Of a stretch of 64,000 nt of DNA, positions 33,945 through 42,859 are shown piece after piece. Both the position numbers and the translations under genes were made by a program. This DNA comes from Algoriphagus resistens (lineage in GTDB: Bacteria; Bacteroidota; Bacteroidia; Cytophagales; Cyclobacteriaceae): contig NZ_LMXN01000013.1 in assembly GCF_001442615.1 (NCBI RefSeq), positions 143,832 to 207,831 of the forward strand, read 5' to 3'. Below the pieces are notes generated by a model. It was not told the DNA's origin, did no database searches, and worked only from the letters and a program-made list of their open reading frames with translations. Each line of letters begins with the position of its first letter. Positions within the stretch are counted from its first letter, which is position 1.

Positions 33945-36391
33945 TCGCGGGTATAATTACCTATTCTAATCACATCTGCAAAGACCCCTGCGGCAGTCAC
34001 ATCTGCTCCTGCACCAGGCCCACGGATAATCATCGGGCGGTCATGGTAGCGATCAGTGGTCAACAAAATCATATTATCACTGCCACTCAAGCTACTGAAC
34101 GGATGTGAAACCGGAACAGAATTAAGCCCAACTTTTGCCTTCCCATTTTCAAGGGTAGCCATGAACCGCAGCTTTTCTCCTTTAGCTTCGGCTTCTTGCA
34201 ACATTTTAGCAAAAGCCTCATCATGGGTTTTAAGTTTCTCAAAAAAATCAGGAACGGAGCCCAACCCCCGGCAATCCTGCGGAACCATGCTTTGAATTTC
34301 AATAGAGTCAAACTCCAACTCTTGCTCTGCCTCGCGGCCTAAAATCAAAATCTTCCTGGCCACATCCATTCCACTTAAGTCATCACGTGGATCAGGCTCT
34401 GTAAATCCTAACTCCTTCGCCTTTTTCACTACTTCTGAAAATGGTGCCCCACTCTCCAATTCTGAAAAGATATAATTCATTGAACCTGAAAGAACCGCTT
34501 CTATCCGAATGACTCTATCCCCACTTAGCATTAGATCCTGCAAGGTATTAATCACTGGAAGACCAGCCGCCACATTAGTTTCGTAGAGAAATTTTACCCC
34601 ACGTTTTTTAGCCAGCTTTTTCAACGCCCTGTATTGTTCCATGGAGCCGGAATTCGCTTTTTTATTTGGCGTGACAATAGCCACTTTCGCTTCCAGAATT
34701 TTAGAGTAAAGCTCCGCGACATCCTGACTGGCAGTACAATCCACAAATACAGAATTGGAGAAATTCATTTCCTCCATCGTTCTGATAAATTTGCTCAAAT
34801 CTGTTTTCTCATCAGAGTCGCTTAACACATAAGGATTTTTCAGATCAAACCCATCTTCATGAAACGCCATGAATCTGCTGTTTGCCATGCCGTGAATCTG
34901 GATATCTAGTTCATTTTCCCCTCTTAATTTCTGTTGCTGATTGGCAATCATTTTAATCAATGCCTGGCCTATCAGCCCCACTCCCACCAAAAAGACGTGG
35001 AGCACTTTATTTTCAGAGAGAAAAAATGCCTCATGAAGTGCATTGAGTGCTTTTTGTAAATCTGGCTGAGGAATAACCGCTGAGATATTCAGTTCAGAAC
35101 TTCCCTGGGCGATGGCGGCCACATTGATGTTATTTCTTCCCAATGCCCTAAACATACGGCCAGAAGCACCTGGATTATGTTTCATATTCTCACCAACGAC
35201 AGCCACGGTAGCCAAATCATGGAGAAGAAAAACCTCTTCCATCTCCCCTGATTTAATTTCATAATAAAATTCTTTCTCGATTACTTCCTTTGCCATATAA
35301 GCCTCCTGAGTCTTAATAGCCAGGCAAATACTATGTTCTGAAGAAGCTTGAGAAATCAGAAGAATATTTATTCTGGCTTCTGACAAAGCTTTGAAAACAC
35401 GGCTAGTCCCCACTGTGGAATCCAGCATTCCGGCACCCTGAACAGTCACAATGGAAATATTCGAAATAGAACTGATTCCTTTGATCAACGCACCAGTACT
35501 TACCTCCCCATTGATCAGCGTCCCTTCATTCTCCGGTTCAAATGTGTTTTTGATATAAATCGGGATATTTTTCCGCATTGCCGGCTGCATGGTGGCAGGA
35601 AAAATCACTTTAGCTCCGAAATGTGAAAGCTCCATTGCTTCGTTATAACTCAGCTGGGGAATGGTAAATGCGGTGTAAACCAATTTAGGGTCAGAAGTCA
35701 GAACTCCCGATACGTCAGTCCAGATTTCCAGGTACGCCGCATCTAAAGCTGCCGCAAAAATCGCTGCAGTGTAGTCTGAGCCGGATCTTCCTAAAGTTGT
35801 GGTCTCTCCTTTGGCAGTCGAAGCGATGAATCCTGTGATCACTTTGATGCCGTCATGATTTTCAAAGTAATCCTTGATCGCCGCATTAGTAACTACAAAA
35901 TCTACCTTAGCCTGTCCAAACCTATCATTTGTACGGATGACATCTCTGGCATCCAGAAATTGGCTTTTCATTCCATGACCACTCATGGATTCTGCCAGAA
36001 TAAATGCTGCCAAACGTTCACCAAAACTGGCTACATAATCCAATGTACGTGCTGAATTCTCTTTGATCAGGTAAATTCCGTGAAACAGGTCTTCCAGTTC
36101 CTTGAAGCGCACTTTTACAAAGGTCATCACTGTAGATTGACTTTGCACAGCAATCAACTGACGTACAATGGTCAGATGCTTTTCTTCCAGGCTCTGCAAA
36201 AGTTCTCTATAAGCCTCGTCACCTTCCCTGGCAAGTTGGGCTATTTTAAGCAGAGTCTCCGTCACTCCACCAAAAGCCGAAAAAACGATAGCAACCTCTT
36301 CATGTCTGAGTTTCTCCTGGATAATAGAAAAAACTCGTTGGATATTCTCTGGATTAGCTACCGATGAGCCACCAAATTTGATGATTTTCAT
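33941..36391 (-). CDS. thrA: Bifunctional aspartate kinase/homoserine dehydrogenase
   Basis: This 816-residue fusion catalyses the first and third steps toward threonine. The kinase part (about residues 1-290) has KFGGSSVANPENI and TTLGRSGSDYTAAIFAAALD. ACT domains follow (about 310-460), with LGRNNINVAAIAQGSSE. The homoserine dehydrogenase part (about 465-816) has VFLVGVGLIGQALI, VTPNKKANSG and the DPRDDLSGMDVARKILIL substrate region. Length matches ThrA. A Thr/Ile-rich leader peptide lies about 90 bases upstream, suggesting attenuation. This is the second aspartate kinase in the window. Confidence 0.97.
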   Translation of the reverse strand: MKIIKFGGSSVANPENIQRVFSIIQEKLRHEEVAIVFSAFGGVTETLLKIAQLAREGDEAYRELLQSLEEKHLTIVRQLIAVQSQSTVMTFVKVRFKELEDLFHGIYLIKENSARTLDYVASFGERLAAFILAESMSGHGMKSQFLDARDVIRTNDRFGQAKVDFVVTNAAIKDYFENHDGIKVITGFIASTAKGETTTLGRSGSDYTAAIFAAALDAAYLEIWTDVSGVLTSDPKLVYTAFTIPQLSYNEAMELSHFGAKVIFPATMQPAMRKNIPIYIKNTFEPENEGTLINGEVSTGALIKGISSISNISIVTVQGAGMLDSTVGTSRVFKALSEARINILLISQASSEHSICLAIKTQEAYMAKEVIEKEFYYEIKSGEMEEVFLLHDLATVAVVGENMKHNPGASGRMFRALGRNNINVAAIAQGSSELNISAVIPQPDLQKALNALHEAFFLSENKVLHVFLVGVGLIGQALIKMIANQQQKLRGENELDIQIHGMANSRFMAFHEDGFDLKNPYVLSDSDEKTDLSKFIRTMEEMNFSNSVFVDCTASQDVAELYSKILEAKVAIVTPNKKANSGSMEQYRALKKLAKKRGVKFLYETNVAAGLPVINTLQDLMLSGDRVIRIEAVLSGSMNYIFSELESGAPFSEVVKKAKELGFTEPDPRDDLSGMDVARKILILGREAEQELEFDSIEIQSMVPQDCRGLGSVPDFFEKLKTHDEAFAKMLQEAEAKGEKLRFMATLENGKAKVGLNSVPVSHPFSSLSGSDNMILLTTDRYHDRPMIIRGPGAGADVTAAGVFADVIRIGNYTRE

Positions 36392-36480
36392 AAACTATTA
36401 CTTCTGAAATTAATTACTTGGGAAATTAATACTGGCCGATAAAGGCCTTGGGGGCGGGTACTTTAAAAACTGCAACGGGA

Positions 36481-36594
36481 TCACCCCGTAATTGTAGTAC
36501 CAATCCATGTCGTCATAGAAAAAGTGGCGCAGGCTCTCGCTTCCATGGCTGGAAGTAGATTTAGGTCTGAAGAGTTTTTTGCTGCAAATACCAT
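36481..36594 (-). CDS. thrL: Threonine operon leader peptide (candidate)
   Basis: Just upstream of thrA a frame ends MTTWIGTTITG then TGA (36481-36483). Five of the last ten residues are Thr and two are Ile, as in the thr leader peptides of enteric bacteria, though the sequence is otherwise unrelated. The ATG may be the one at 36516 (11 residues) or an upstream in-frame ATG at 36594 (37 residues). A hairpin ACGGG/CCCGT (36475-36489) covers the leader stop. A second short hairpin, GGCC/GGCC (36434-36447), follows. A classical T-run terminator is not evident, so the release mechanism is unclear. Confidence 0.65.
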   Translation of the reverse strand: MVFAAKNSSDLNLLPAMEARACATFSMTTWIGTTITG

Positions 36595-36613
36595 AACTGG
36601 ACAATTGACAAGG

Positions 36614-36645
36614 CAATCTTACTGCCAAAATTTCTATTAGCCAAA
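36614..36645 (-). promoter_or_regulatory. Candidate promoter of the thr operon
   Basis: On the minus strand TTTG (36645-36642) is followed after 20 bases by TAAGATTG (36621-36614), one mismatch from TAnnTTTG. It would start transcription shortly before the longer leader ATG at 36594. Confidence 0.45.
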
Positions 36646-36811
36646 CAAACCATTAGAGTTTTTTGAAAAAAACCGAAACCCAATTAGAAATTAATCAACA
36701 ATTCCCTAGAAAACTTAGAATTTAATATAATCGTTGCTACGATCCATAAAACACAAAATTGTATTTGGAATCAAATTCCTTAAATTCGTTAAGCGCTAAA
36801 CCCATCTAAAA

Positions 36812-37234
36812 ATGAGAGCTTGCAAAGCATTATCCTTCGGACTTATTTTCTTGCTATTCGCCAGTTGTGAAGGCACCAAGTCCTTGAACCCATTGAGTCT
36901 TCTCACCGGAAACTCCTGGACACTTTCCTCACTGAAGGGCAAGGGACTTGATATGAATAAGTTTGAAGGAGGTATTCCCTCCTTAAGTTTTTTAGATAAT
37001 GGTAAACTGGCAGGCTTCTCTGGCTGTAATAATTTTTCTGGAAACTTTTCGCTGGAAGGATCGGGGATCAAGCTTGATCCAGGGGCAATGACAAAAAAAA
37101 TGTGTCCTGGCTCTGGAGAGCAGGAATTTATTTCGGCTTTGGCTAAAGCAGAGGATTTGAAAATAGGAAATGACAAACTCACCTTACTCGATGGATCCAC
37201 CGAGTTGATGAGTTTTGTCCCAAAGAATGATTGA
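36812..37234 (+). CDS. META domain (HslJ-like) lipoprotein
   Basis: This 140-residue protein has a lipoprotein signal (GLIFLLFASC) followed by one META/DUF306 domain: LLTGNSWTLSSLKGKGLDMN, then PSLSFLDNGKLAGFSGCNNF and KMCPGSGEQEFISALAKA. META domains occur in HslJ and other envelope proteins; the E. coli member is linked to novobiocin resistance and heat shock. Here it is likely an outer-membrane or periplasm-facing lipoprotein of unknown role. It is convergent with the GreA-like gene. Confidence 0.85.
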   Translation: MRACKALSFGLIFLLFASCEGTKSLNPLSLLTGNSWTLSSLKGKGLDMNKFEGGIPSLSFLDNGKLAGFSGCNNFSGNFSLEGSGIKLDPGAMTKKMCPGSGEQEFISALAKAEDLKIGNDKLTLLDGSTELMSFVPKND

Positions 37235-37241
37235 GTAAAGG

Positions 37242-37697
37242 TTACATCAATTCAGTAATCCGGATGGATCTTCCACGAAATTCTACCTGATCATCCTTCT
37301 TAGCCCCAACCAAAATTTCACCAAGAGGCGAGTTCTTGCTTAACATAAAAAGCTTTTGACCATCTACTGTCAGTTGACCTAAACTGACAGAAATTAAATA
37401 TTTATCTGCTCCAACCTGCACCAAGCTCCCTTCCTGAACAGACGATGCCGGTTCTTTGATCGCCTGAAGCCTACACAATTCATCAAATTCGAAATTTGCC
37501 TGCTTTAGCTGATTTTCCACAGTCATAAGGTCACGGGACATCATTTCCCTACCCGTTTCAAACTTGTCTCCGGCGCTACTTTTCGTATCCTCCAGGATCC
37601 CCTCGTTGATCGCCCTGCGTTCGGCCTTCAACAGATTGATTTTTTCTTTTACCTGCGCGATCGCAGTCTGATAAACTTTTTCTTTAAACGTATTCAT
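37242..37697 (-). CDS. GreA/GreB-like small protein of Bacteroidota
   Basis: This 151-residue protein has an N-terminal helical hairpin (about residues 5-75) with AGDKFETGREMMSRDL, the motif shape seen at the tip region of GreA/GreB, and a C-terminal beta domain (about 85-150) with MLSKNSPLGEILVGAKKDD, like the FKBP-type domain of Gre factors. In databases such proteins are sometimes labelled 3-oxoacyl-ACP synthase, which this sequence does not support. Transcript cleavage activity is possible but unproven, as the tip acidic residues cannot be matched with confidence. It is 6 bases from the NTF2-like gene. Confidence 0.6.
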   Translation of the reverse strand: MNTFKEKVYQTAIAQVKEKINLLKAERRAINEGILEDTKSSAGDKFETGREMMSRDLMTVENQLKQANFEFDELCRLQAIKEPASSVQEGSLVQVGADKYLISVSLGQLTVDGQKLFMLSKNSPLGEILVGAKKDDQVEFRGRSIRITELM

Positions 37698-37703
37698 AAA
37701 TTA

Positions 37704-38162
37704 TCAAGAGCAGCCGTCTTTTCGGCGAGTATCAATGATGTAAACAATTTTCCAGCCTTCGGCCATTTTTACTAATTGAAAGGAATTCACGCCGCAATGG
37801 CTGAATTTGTCGTTGAAATAAAACTCATAAGGTGTCCAGGCAGTTGCCATCGGTCCGTCAATATTGATTTGGTAGTCCGTAATTCTTTCGTCCAATTTCG
37901 TCTCTGTAGGCAGACTGCCAATTCCCTTCACAAACTCTGCCACAGATCCAGCCTTGACCACACCTGTCTCCCCGGTGCTTTCTATGGTCTGCATTATTGC
38001 ATTTTCGGAAAAAACCGCCCCAATTTGATCTGAATTTTTCGCACGCATCCCCTCAAAAAGAGATGCTATTACTGCCTTGACTTCCGCCTCTTCAGACTGG
38101 GAAAATGCAGGGATTGCCAGTAAGAAGGCAAAAAACATGGATAATACAGATTTCATTTTCAT
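37704..38162 (-). CDS. Exported NTF2-like/SnoaL-like protein
   Basis: From the ATG at 38162 this 152-residue protein has a signal peptide (SVLSMFFAFLLAIPAFSQ) and an NTF2-like fold: VKAVIASLFEGMRAKNSDQI, then FSENAIM and the late FQLVKMAEGWKIVYIIDTRR. The family is related to lumazine-binding and SnoaL-like proteins in Bacteroidota; function is unknown. A longer frame from 38186 would overlap the SDR gene and place extra residues before the signal, so it was rejected. It follows the SDR gene closely. Confidence 0.75.
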   Translation of the reverse strand: MKMKSVLSMFFAFLLAIPAFSQSEEAEVKAVIASLFEGMRAKNSDQIGAVFSENAIMQTIESTGETGVVKAGSVAEFVKGIGSLPTETKLDERITDYQINIDGPMATAWTPYEFYFNDKFSHCGVNSFQLVKMAEGWKIVYIIDTRRKDGCS

Positions 38163-38172
38163 ACAGTATATA

Positions 38173-38850
38173 TTAAACTTCACCATAAAGTTTGAATGTT
38201 ATATTCCGGAGCGCGTGGGTATTCACCGCATAATGCATAGCCCCGGCAATCTCATCAGCACTTACCCACTTGCTAAAATCGGCATTGGGCATGGCTGCCC
38301 GGTTTGTCGGTGTGTCAATAATACTTGGCACAAAAACATGTGATCTGACCGGCGTGCCTTTCGTCTCCTCACCCACGATCTCGGCCAAAGAAATCACCAG
38401 CTTCTTGCTCAAAGAATAGGCCAGGGCACCTATAGCATCAGTTGGATTAAGAGCTGGCTTCGCTCCGACAAATAAAAATGTCCCTTTTCCCTGCTTTTTC
38501 ATAATCGGCAAAAAACCTTTCACCAAGTGAAAGGCAGAGAAGAAATTCAATGTGAACATTTTCTCAAACATCGCCTGGTTGGTTTCCTCAATTCCTCCCA
38601 TAGCGAAACCTCCAACCAAAAACGCCAGGGCATCCACATCACCATACTGCAAATGATATTCTTTGATAAAATCAGCTACTGCTCTTTCATTGGTCACATC
38701 CACTTCATAGAAGTCATCAGCCTCTTCTACCTCATGATTTTTTCCAGGTTGCAAGAGCGCAATAATATGATACCCTTCACGCTTGAACTTCCCAACTACT
38801 GCCGAACCTAGATTTCCTCCTGCTCCTGTGATAATGATATTTCTGCTCAT
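38173..38850 (-). CDS. Short-chain dehydrogenase/reductase
   Basis: This 225-residue Rossmann-fold enzyme has the cofactor loop IITGAGGNLGSAVVG and a Ser followed by YSLSKK, the catalytic Tyr-Lys pair of classical SDRs. The length is typical. Substrate unknown. It precedes the NTF2-like gene by 10 bases; the pair may form an operon with the GreA-like gene. It is divergent from the mechanosensitive channel gene with a 59-base gap. Confidence 0.88.
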   Translation of the reverse strand: MSRNIIITGAGGNLGSAVVGKFKREGYHIIALLQPGKNHEVEEADDFYEVDVTNERAVADFIKEYHLQYGDVDALAFLVGGFAMGGIEETNQAMFEKMFTLNFFSAFHLVKGFLPIMKKQGKGTFLFVGAKPALNPTDAIGALAYSLSKKLVISLAEIVGEETKGTPVRSHVFVPSIIDTPTNRAAMPNADFSKWVSADEIAGAMHYAVNTHALRNITFKLYGEV

Positions 38851-38909
38851 ATTACTCCAAAATTCTTTCTGATATTTGTTAAAATTAGGCTTAATTTTTC
38901 GAAAACGAC

Positions 38910-39803
38910 ATGAATCAACTCAAAAGCATCATAAAGAATCAGGAAAATAAACGCCGGAGAAATTTCTTCTTAAAGCTGATCTTACTCTTGATTTTAACTG
39001 TAGGTTTTAAATCAAACACTTGGCTAACACCTTTTTTTGCGAAGTATGTAATTTTAGCCGATGTTGTCCGCGCATTGATTTTTCTGATCAGTGGAAACCT
39101 CATCATCTCCCTTGCACGCATCATTACGCTCCAATTTTATCTCAAAAGAACTGAGGAATCCAGAGTTCAACCTAATTTTGTAATCGGAATTGATCGTCTC
39201 GCTACACTGATGAATATGATCGTGGTTTTGGTGGCTTCAATTTTGGTTTTTGGGATAGAACCATTAAAATTTTTAACAAGCATCACGATAGTGGCAGCGG
39301 CAATTGCGCTACTCACCAAGGATTACATCACCAATATTGTGAATGGCCTGATCATCATGTTTTCAGACCAGTTGGAGATAGGCGATAAAATTCTGATTGG
39401 CAAAAACGTAGGCTTTATCAGGGATATTACGTTGATAAATATGGTACTAAAAAGTGAAACAGGTGAGATTATCATTGTGCCGAATACCCTTGCACTGACT
39501 TCTGAAGTAGTGAACTACTCCAAGAACAATTCCCATCAGGTAATCCTTGATTCGGAAATCCCTTTTTATTCTGCAATCCAATTAAACGATCTGGAAAAGA
39601 GGTTGAATGAATCCTTGATTGCATTTTCAGACTATGTGTATGTGGGCGGAGCACAACTTAATGTTATTGAAAGAAAGCCCGAAAGCATAATAATCCGCTA
39701 CCAATTCCCAATCAAATCTGGAGAAAAAGCCATTGAGAAAAACGTCAATAAAACTATCAATCAAACTTTAATAAACTGGTCTAATGAAACCCGGAAAGCC
39801 TAA
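38910..39803 (+). CDS. Small-conductance mechanosensitive channel (MscS) family
   Basis: This 297-residue protein has membrane segments near residues 19-38, 45-70 and 92-115, then the pore/beta-domain region with AAIALLTKDYITNIVNGLIIMF and DQLEIGDKI, the MscS hallmark where the pore helix meets the cytoplasmic domain. It would open on membrane tension to release solutes during hypo-osmotic shock. It ends 20 bases inside the next gene. The first residues are basic, matching an inside N terminus. Confidence 0.88.
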   Translation: MNQLKSIIKNQENKRRRNFFLKLILLLILTVGFKSNTWLTPFFAKYVILADVVRALIFLISGNLIISLARIITLQFYLKRTEESRVQPNFVIGIDRLATLMNMIVVLVASILVFGIEPLKFLTSITIVAAAIALLTKDYITNIVNGLIIMFSDQLEIGDKILIGKNVGFIRDITLINMVLKSETGEIIIVPNTLALTSEVVNYSKNNSHQVILDSEIPFYSAIQLNDLEKRLNESLIAFSDYVYVGGAQLNVIERKPESIIIRYQFPIKSGEKAIEKNVNKTINQTLINWSNETRKA

Positions 39804-40122
39804 TTATTTTGATCAAGTCTATCAGGTAGTTCGTTTGATCCCTAGTGGAAGAGTGACCAATTATGGCGCAATAGCCCACTACCTGGGAATAAAAAGTGGA
39901 GCAAGAATGGTGGGATATGCCATGAATGCCGCCCATACCATGGATGATGTCCCTGCGCATCGCGTGGTAAACAGTCAAGGCCTATTGACAGGAAAAGCAC
40001 ATTTCTCTACCCCTACACGGATGCAGGAACTATTGGAAAAAGAAGGAGTACTGGTCGTAAAAGACAAAGTCCAGAATTTCGAAAAAGTCTTCTGGAATCC
40101 AGATGTGGAATTGGCGTTATAG
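39784..40122 (+). CDS. Alkyltransferase-like (MGMT family) DNA-binding protein
   Basis: This 112-residue protein has the MGMT helix-turn-helix (IPSGRVTNYGAIAHYLG) and the active-site region reads VPAHRVVNSQGLL. The normal Cys of PCHR is Ala, so it cannot take up alkyl groups; such alkyltransferase-like proteins bind alkylated guanine and route it to nucleotide excision repair. It overlaps the channel gene by 20 bases. The full family length is present. Confidence 0.9.
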   Translation: MKPGKPNYFDQVYQVVRLIPSGRVTNYGAIAHYLGIKSGARMVGYAMNAAHTMDDVPAHRVVNSQGLLTGKAHFSTPTRMQELLEKEGVLVVKDKVQNFEKVFWNPDVELAL

Positions 40123-40265
40123 CAGAAGAATCCAAAATAAAGAACGCATCGAGAGTATAAATCAATCGACCATTAATCCTCTCGAAGCTAATCCATCCCT
40201 GAGTAAAGTCCGATAGTCAGAAAAAATTCACTTGTAAATTCGTGCCTTAGAATATTGGGCGGATT

Positions 40266-41708
40266 TCACTTCCTTCTCAACACGTACAATCCGATAAACA
40301 TAATCAGCCCATTCAGGATCAAGGCTTCAAACCCAAATTTGTAACCCCAGAATAATTTTTCAGAATTGTAGGCAATCGCAAAGGTTATTGCCGGCGCAAA
40401 TACAGCGAGGTATGGAACAAATTTGTCTTTCACTTTCCACTTCGTAAATAGACCAAAACTATAAAGCCCAAGCAATGGCCCATACGTATATCCTGCGATC
40501 ACAAAGACGGAATTAATCACACTTTCTTTATTAATCCAGTGAAAAGCAAGAATCACCATGAACATCACAAATGTGAATACTATGTGTACTTTCTTTCGGA
40601 CTGCAACCCGCTTCTCGGCTGGATATCTTTTCTCAACTTCAAGAAAATCAATGCAAAATGAGGTAGTCAACGCTGTCAAGGTAGAATCTGCACTGGAATA
40701 CGCCGCAGCTGTGATCCCAAGAACAAAGATTATCCCAGCAAATGGAGAGAAGTATTCTGTAGCCAAAAGAGGAAACAATTCATCCGTTTTCGTAGGAATC
40801 TGCACTCCCTGAGTCTCGGCATACAAGAACAATAATACACCTAGTGAAAGAAACAGGAGATTTACAAAGACAAGGATGATTGTAAACCAGAACATATTTT
40901 TCTGTGCATCGCCAATATTTTTACAGGTCAGATTCTTCTGCATCATATCCTGATCCAACCCTGTCATCACTATGGTGATGAATGCTCCGGAGATAAATTG
41001 CTTGAAAAAATTAGTTCCTGCTTTCCAATCCCAATTGAAAATCTGGGAACGGGGATCATCAGAAACCGCTTTGAAATAATCTCCTACACTACCAAAATTC
41101 AACTCATTTCCGACCATTATCACACATACCACCACAGCCGCAAGCATAAAGAATGTCTGTAGCGTATCTGTCCAAACCACCGTCTTGATCCCACCACGAT
41201 GGGTGTATAGCCAGATCAAACCAACCGTAATCAGCACAGACACCCAAAATGGAATGCCCAGGGAGTCAAAAAGAATGAGTTGAAGTACGCTTGCTACTAA
41301 GAATACCCGAATTGAAGACCCCAAAGTTCTGGAGAGGATAAAGAAAAAAGCGCCTGTCTTGTAAGACCAAAAGCCGAATCTGTCATCCAGGTAAGAATAG
41401 ATTGAGACCAGGTTTAACCTATAATACAACGGAAGCAGAACTTTGGCTATGGTGAAATACCCTAGTGTATATCCCAGAACAACCTGAAAGTAAAAGAAGT
41501 TAGAATTACCGACTTCGCCTGGAACAGAGATAAAGGTAACTCCCGAGAGAGAGGCCCCTATCATTCCAAAAGCTACCAAAAACCAAGGAGATTGACGGTC
41601 GCCTGTAAAGAACGTATCGGCAGAGATTTTGCGGGAGGTAAACCAGGAAATCAGAAATAACAATAAAAAATAACAACAGATTACCAGGAGGACTAGTTGG
41701 GAATTCAT
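40266..41708 (-). CDS. Sodium:solute symporter (SSS family)
   Basis: This 480-residue protein has about 13 hydrophobic segments and the family motifs GMIGASLSGVTFISVPGEVG, then LSRTLGSSIRVFLVASVLQL and ITAAAYSSADSTLTALTTSF. SSS proteins take up sugars, amino acids or sialic acid with sodium. The substrate is not clear from sequence. No metabolic partner lies beside it; it is divergent from clpS. Confidence 0.93.
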   Translation of the reverse strand: MNSQLVLLVICCYFLLLFLISWFTSRKISADTFFTGDRQSPWFLVAFGMIGASLSGVTFISVPGEVGNSNFFYFQVVLGYTLGYFTIAKVLLPLYYRLNLVSIYSYLDDRFGFWSYKTGAFFFILSRTLGSSIRVFLVASVLQLILFDSLGIPFWVSVLITVGLIWLYTHRGGIKTVVWTDTLQTFFMLAAVVVCVIMVGNELNFGSVGDYFKAVSDDPRSQIFNWDWKAGTNFFKQFISGAFITIVMTGLDQDMMQKNLTCKNIGDAQKNMFWFTIILVFVNLLFLSLGVLLFLYAETQGVQIPTKTDELFPLLATEYFSPFAGIIFVLGITAAAYSSADSTLTALTTSFCIDFLEVEKRYPAEKRVAVRKKVHIVFTFVMFMVILAFHWINKESVINSVFVIAGYTYGPLLGLYSFGLFTKWKVKDKFVPYLAVFAPAITFAIAYNSEKLFWGYKFGFEALILNGLIMFIGLYVLRRK

Positions 41709-41726
41709 AAATCGTTTTCAAGTGGG

Positions 41727-41757
41727 TTCGCTAAGTTGTCCAATATTCTTAATTTTG
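41727..41757 (+). promoter_or_regulatory. Promoter of clpS
   Basis: TTCG (41727-41730) is followed after exactly 19 bases by TAATTTTG (41750-41757), a perfect TAnnTTTG. The clpS ATG is only four bases further on, so the transcript would be leaderless or nearly so. Confidence 0.65.
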
Positions 41758-41761
41758 CAAA

Positions 41762-42055
41762 ATGAATCATTCAAACGAACCACTTCCGTTTATTGAGGAA
41801 TCCGAAGTTCTGGTGGAGGATTTGATAGATATTGAATCCAATGACTTGATTGTGTACAATGACGAATACAACACATTCGATCATGTGACCAAGATTCTCA
41901 TGAAAGTCTGCAAGCACACCATGGAGCAGGCAGAGCAATGCACCATCACCATCCACTATAAGGGCAAATGTGCGGTAAAAAAAGGCAGCATGAAAGAGCT
42001 AAAACCTATGTGTGAAGCTATATTAGATGCCGGAATCCAAGCCGCAATAGTTTAA
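41762..42055 (+). CDS. clpS: ClpS, adaptor of the Clp protease
   Basis: This 97-residue protein has the ClpS core: LIVYNDEYNTFDHVTKILMK, then HTMEQAEQCTITIHYKGK and a C-terminal helix. It delivers N-degron substrates to ClpAP-type proteases. The N-terminal extension (about 30 acidic residues) is expected. A strong Bacteroidota promoter lies immediately upstream. recR follows after 12 bases on the same strand. Confidence 0.92.
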   Translation: MNHSNEPLPFIEESEVLVEDLIDIESNDLIVYNDEYNTFDHVTKILMKVCKHTMEQAEQCTITIHYKGKCAVKKGSMKELKPMCEAILDAGIQAAIV

Positions 42056-42067
42056 ATCCATCCAGAA

Positions 42068-42688
42068 TTGAATTTCCCTTCCAAACTCATTGAAGATGCA
42101 GTCACTGAAATTTCCCGCCTTCCGGGCATAGGAAAGAAAACCGCTCTTCGACTGGCACTTCATCTTCTCAAGCAGCATGAGGCCAATACCGAAGCGCTGG
42201 CTTTGGCCCTCACCCGCATGCGTACGGAGATCCAATATTGTAAAACTTGCCATAATATTTCCGATGCACAGGAATGCAGCATTTGTACAAGTCATCGCCG
42301 TGATGGATCGGTTATATGTGTGGTAGAGGATATTCGGGATGTGCTGGCAATTGAAAACACCAATCAATTTCAGGGAAAATACCATGTGCTCGGAGGAGTG
42401 ATCTCCCCTATTCAGGGGATAGGTCCAGAGGAACTGAAAATCGAGTCTTTGCTGGCCAGGGTAGAATCAGCTGCGCTAAGCGAGCCTATCAAAGAAGTTA
42501 TTTTGGCGCTAAGCGCTACGATGGAAGGAGATACTACTTCTTTCTATCTTGCCAAAAAACTGAAGGAAAAAGGCATCCTGGTAAGCTCCATAGCACGGGG
42601 AATCCCTGTAGGTGGGGAACTGGAATTCACAGACGAAGTTACACTTGGACGCAGTATCATGACTCGAATAAATTACGCTACTGAGTAA
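42068..42688 (+). CDS. recR: Recombination mediator RecR
   Basis: This 206-residue protein works with RecF/RecO in loading RecA at gaps. It has the helix-hairpin-helix ISRLPGIGKKTALRLALHLL, a four-Cys zinc finger (CKTCHNISDAQECSIC), and the Toprim domain with VVEDIRDVLAIE and GDTTSFYL. No ATG fits; a TTG at 42068 gives the usual family N terminus. It is full length. It lies just before tRNA-Ala. Confidence 0.95.
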   Translation: MNFPSKLIEDAVTEISRLPGIGKKTALRLALHLLKQHEANTEALALALTRMRTEIQYCKTCHNISDAQECSICTSHRRDGSVICVVEDIRDVLAIENTNQFQGKYHVLGGVISPIQGIGPEELKIESLLARVESAALSEPIKEVILALSATMEGDTTSFYLAKKLKEKGILVSSIARGIPVGGELEFTDEVTLGRSIMTRINYATE

Positions 42689-42695
42689 AATTTTC

Positions 42696-42726
42696 TTTGC
42701 ACAGCAAAAACCTTGGTCTATATTTG
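42696..42726 (+). promoter_or_regulatory. Promoter of tRNA-Ala
   Basis: TTTG (42696-42699), a 19-base spacer and TATATTTG (42719-42726) match the Bacteroidota promoter consensus at every defined position. The tRNA begins 13 bases downstream. Confidence 0.8.
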
Positions 42727-42738
42727 CAAACCCAAAAA

Positions 42739-42812
<74 letters not shown>

Positions 42813-42818
42813 CAATTC

Positions 42819-42848
42819 AAAGCTTCACAGAAATGTGAGGCTTTTTTT
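42819..42848 (+). terminator. Terminator after tRNA-Ala
   Basis: AAAGC/GCTTT and TCAC/GTGA (42819-42828 with 42835-42844, one mismatch) form a stem followed by seven T residues from 42842, just after the tRNA. Confidence 0.85.
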
Positions 42849-42859
42849 GTTTTTAAGAC

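Noticed and set aside
36410..36628. 72-residue minus-strand frame upstream of thrA
   Set aside because: It overlaps the Thr/Ile leader frame in another phase, has no family features, and the leader frame explains the region better.
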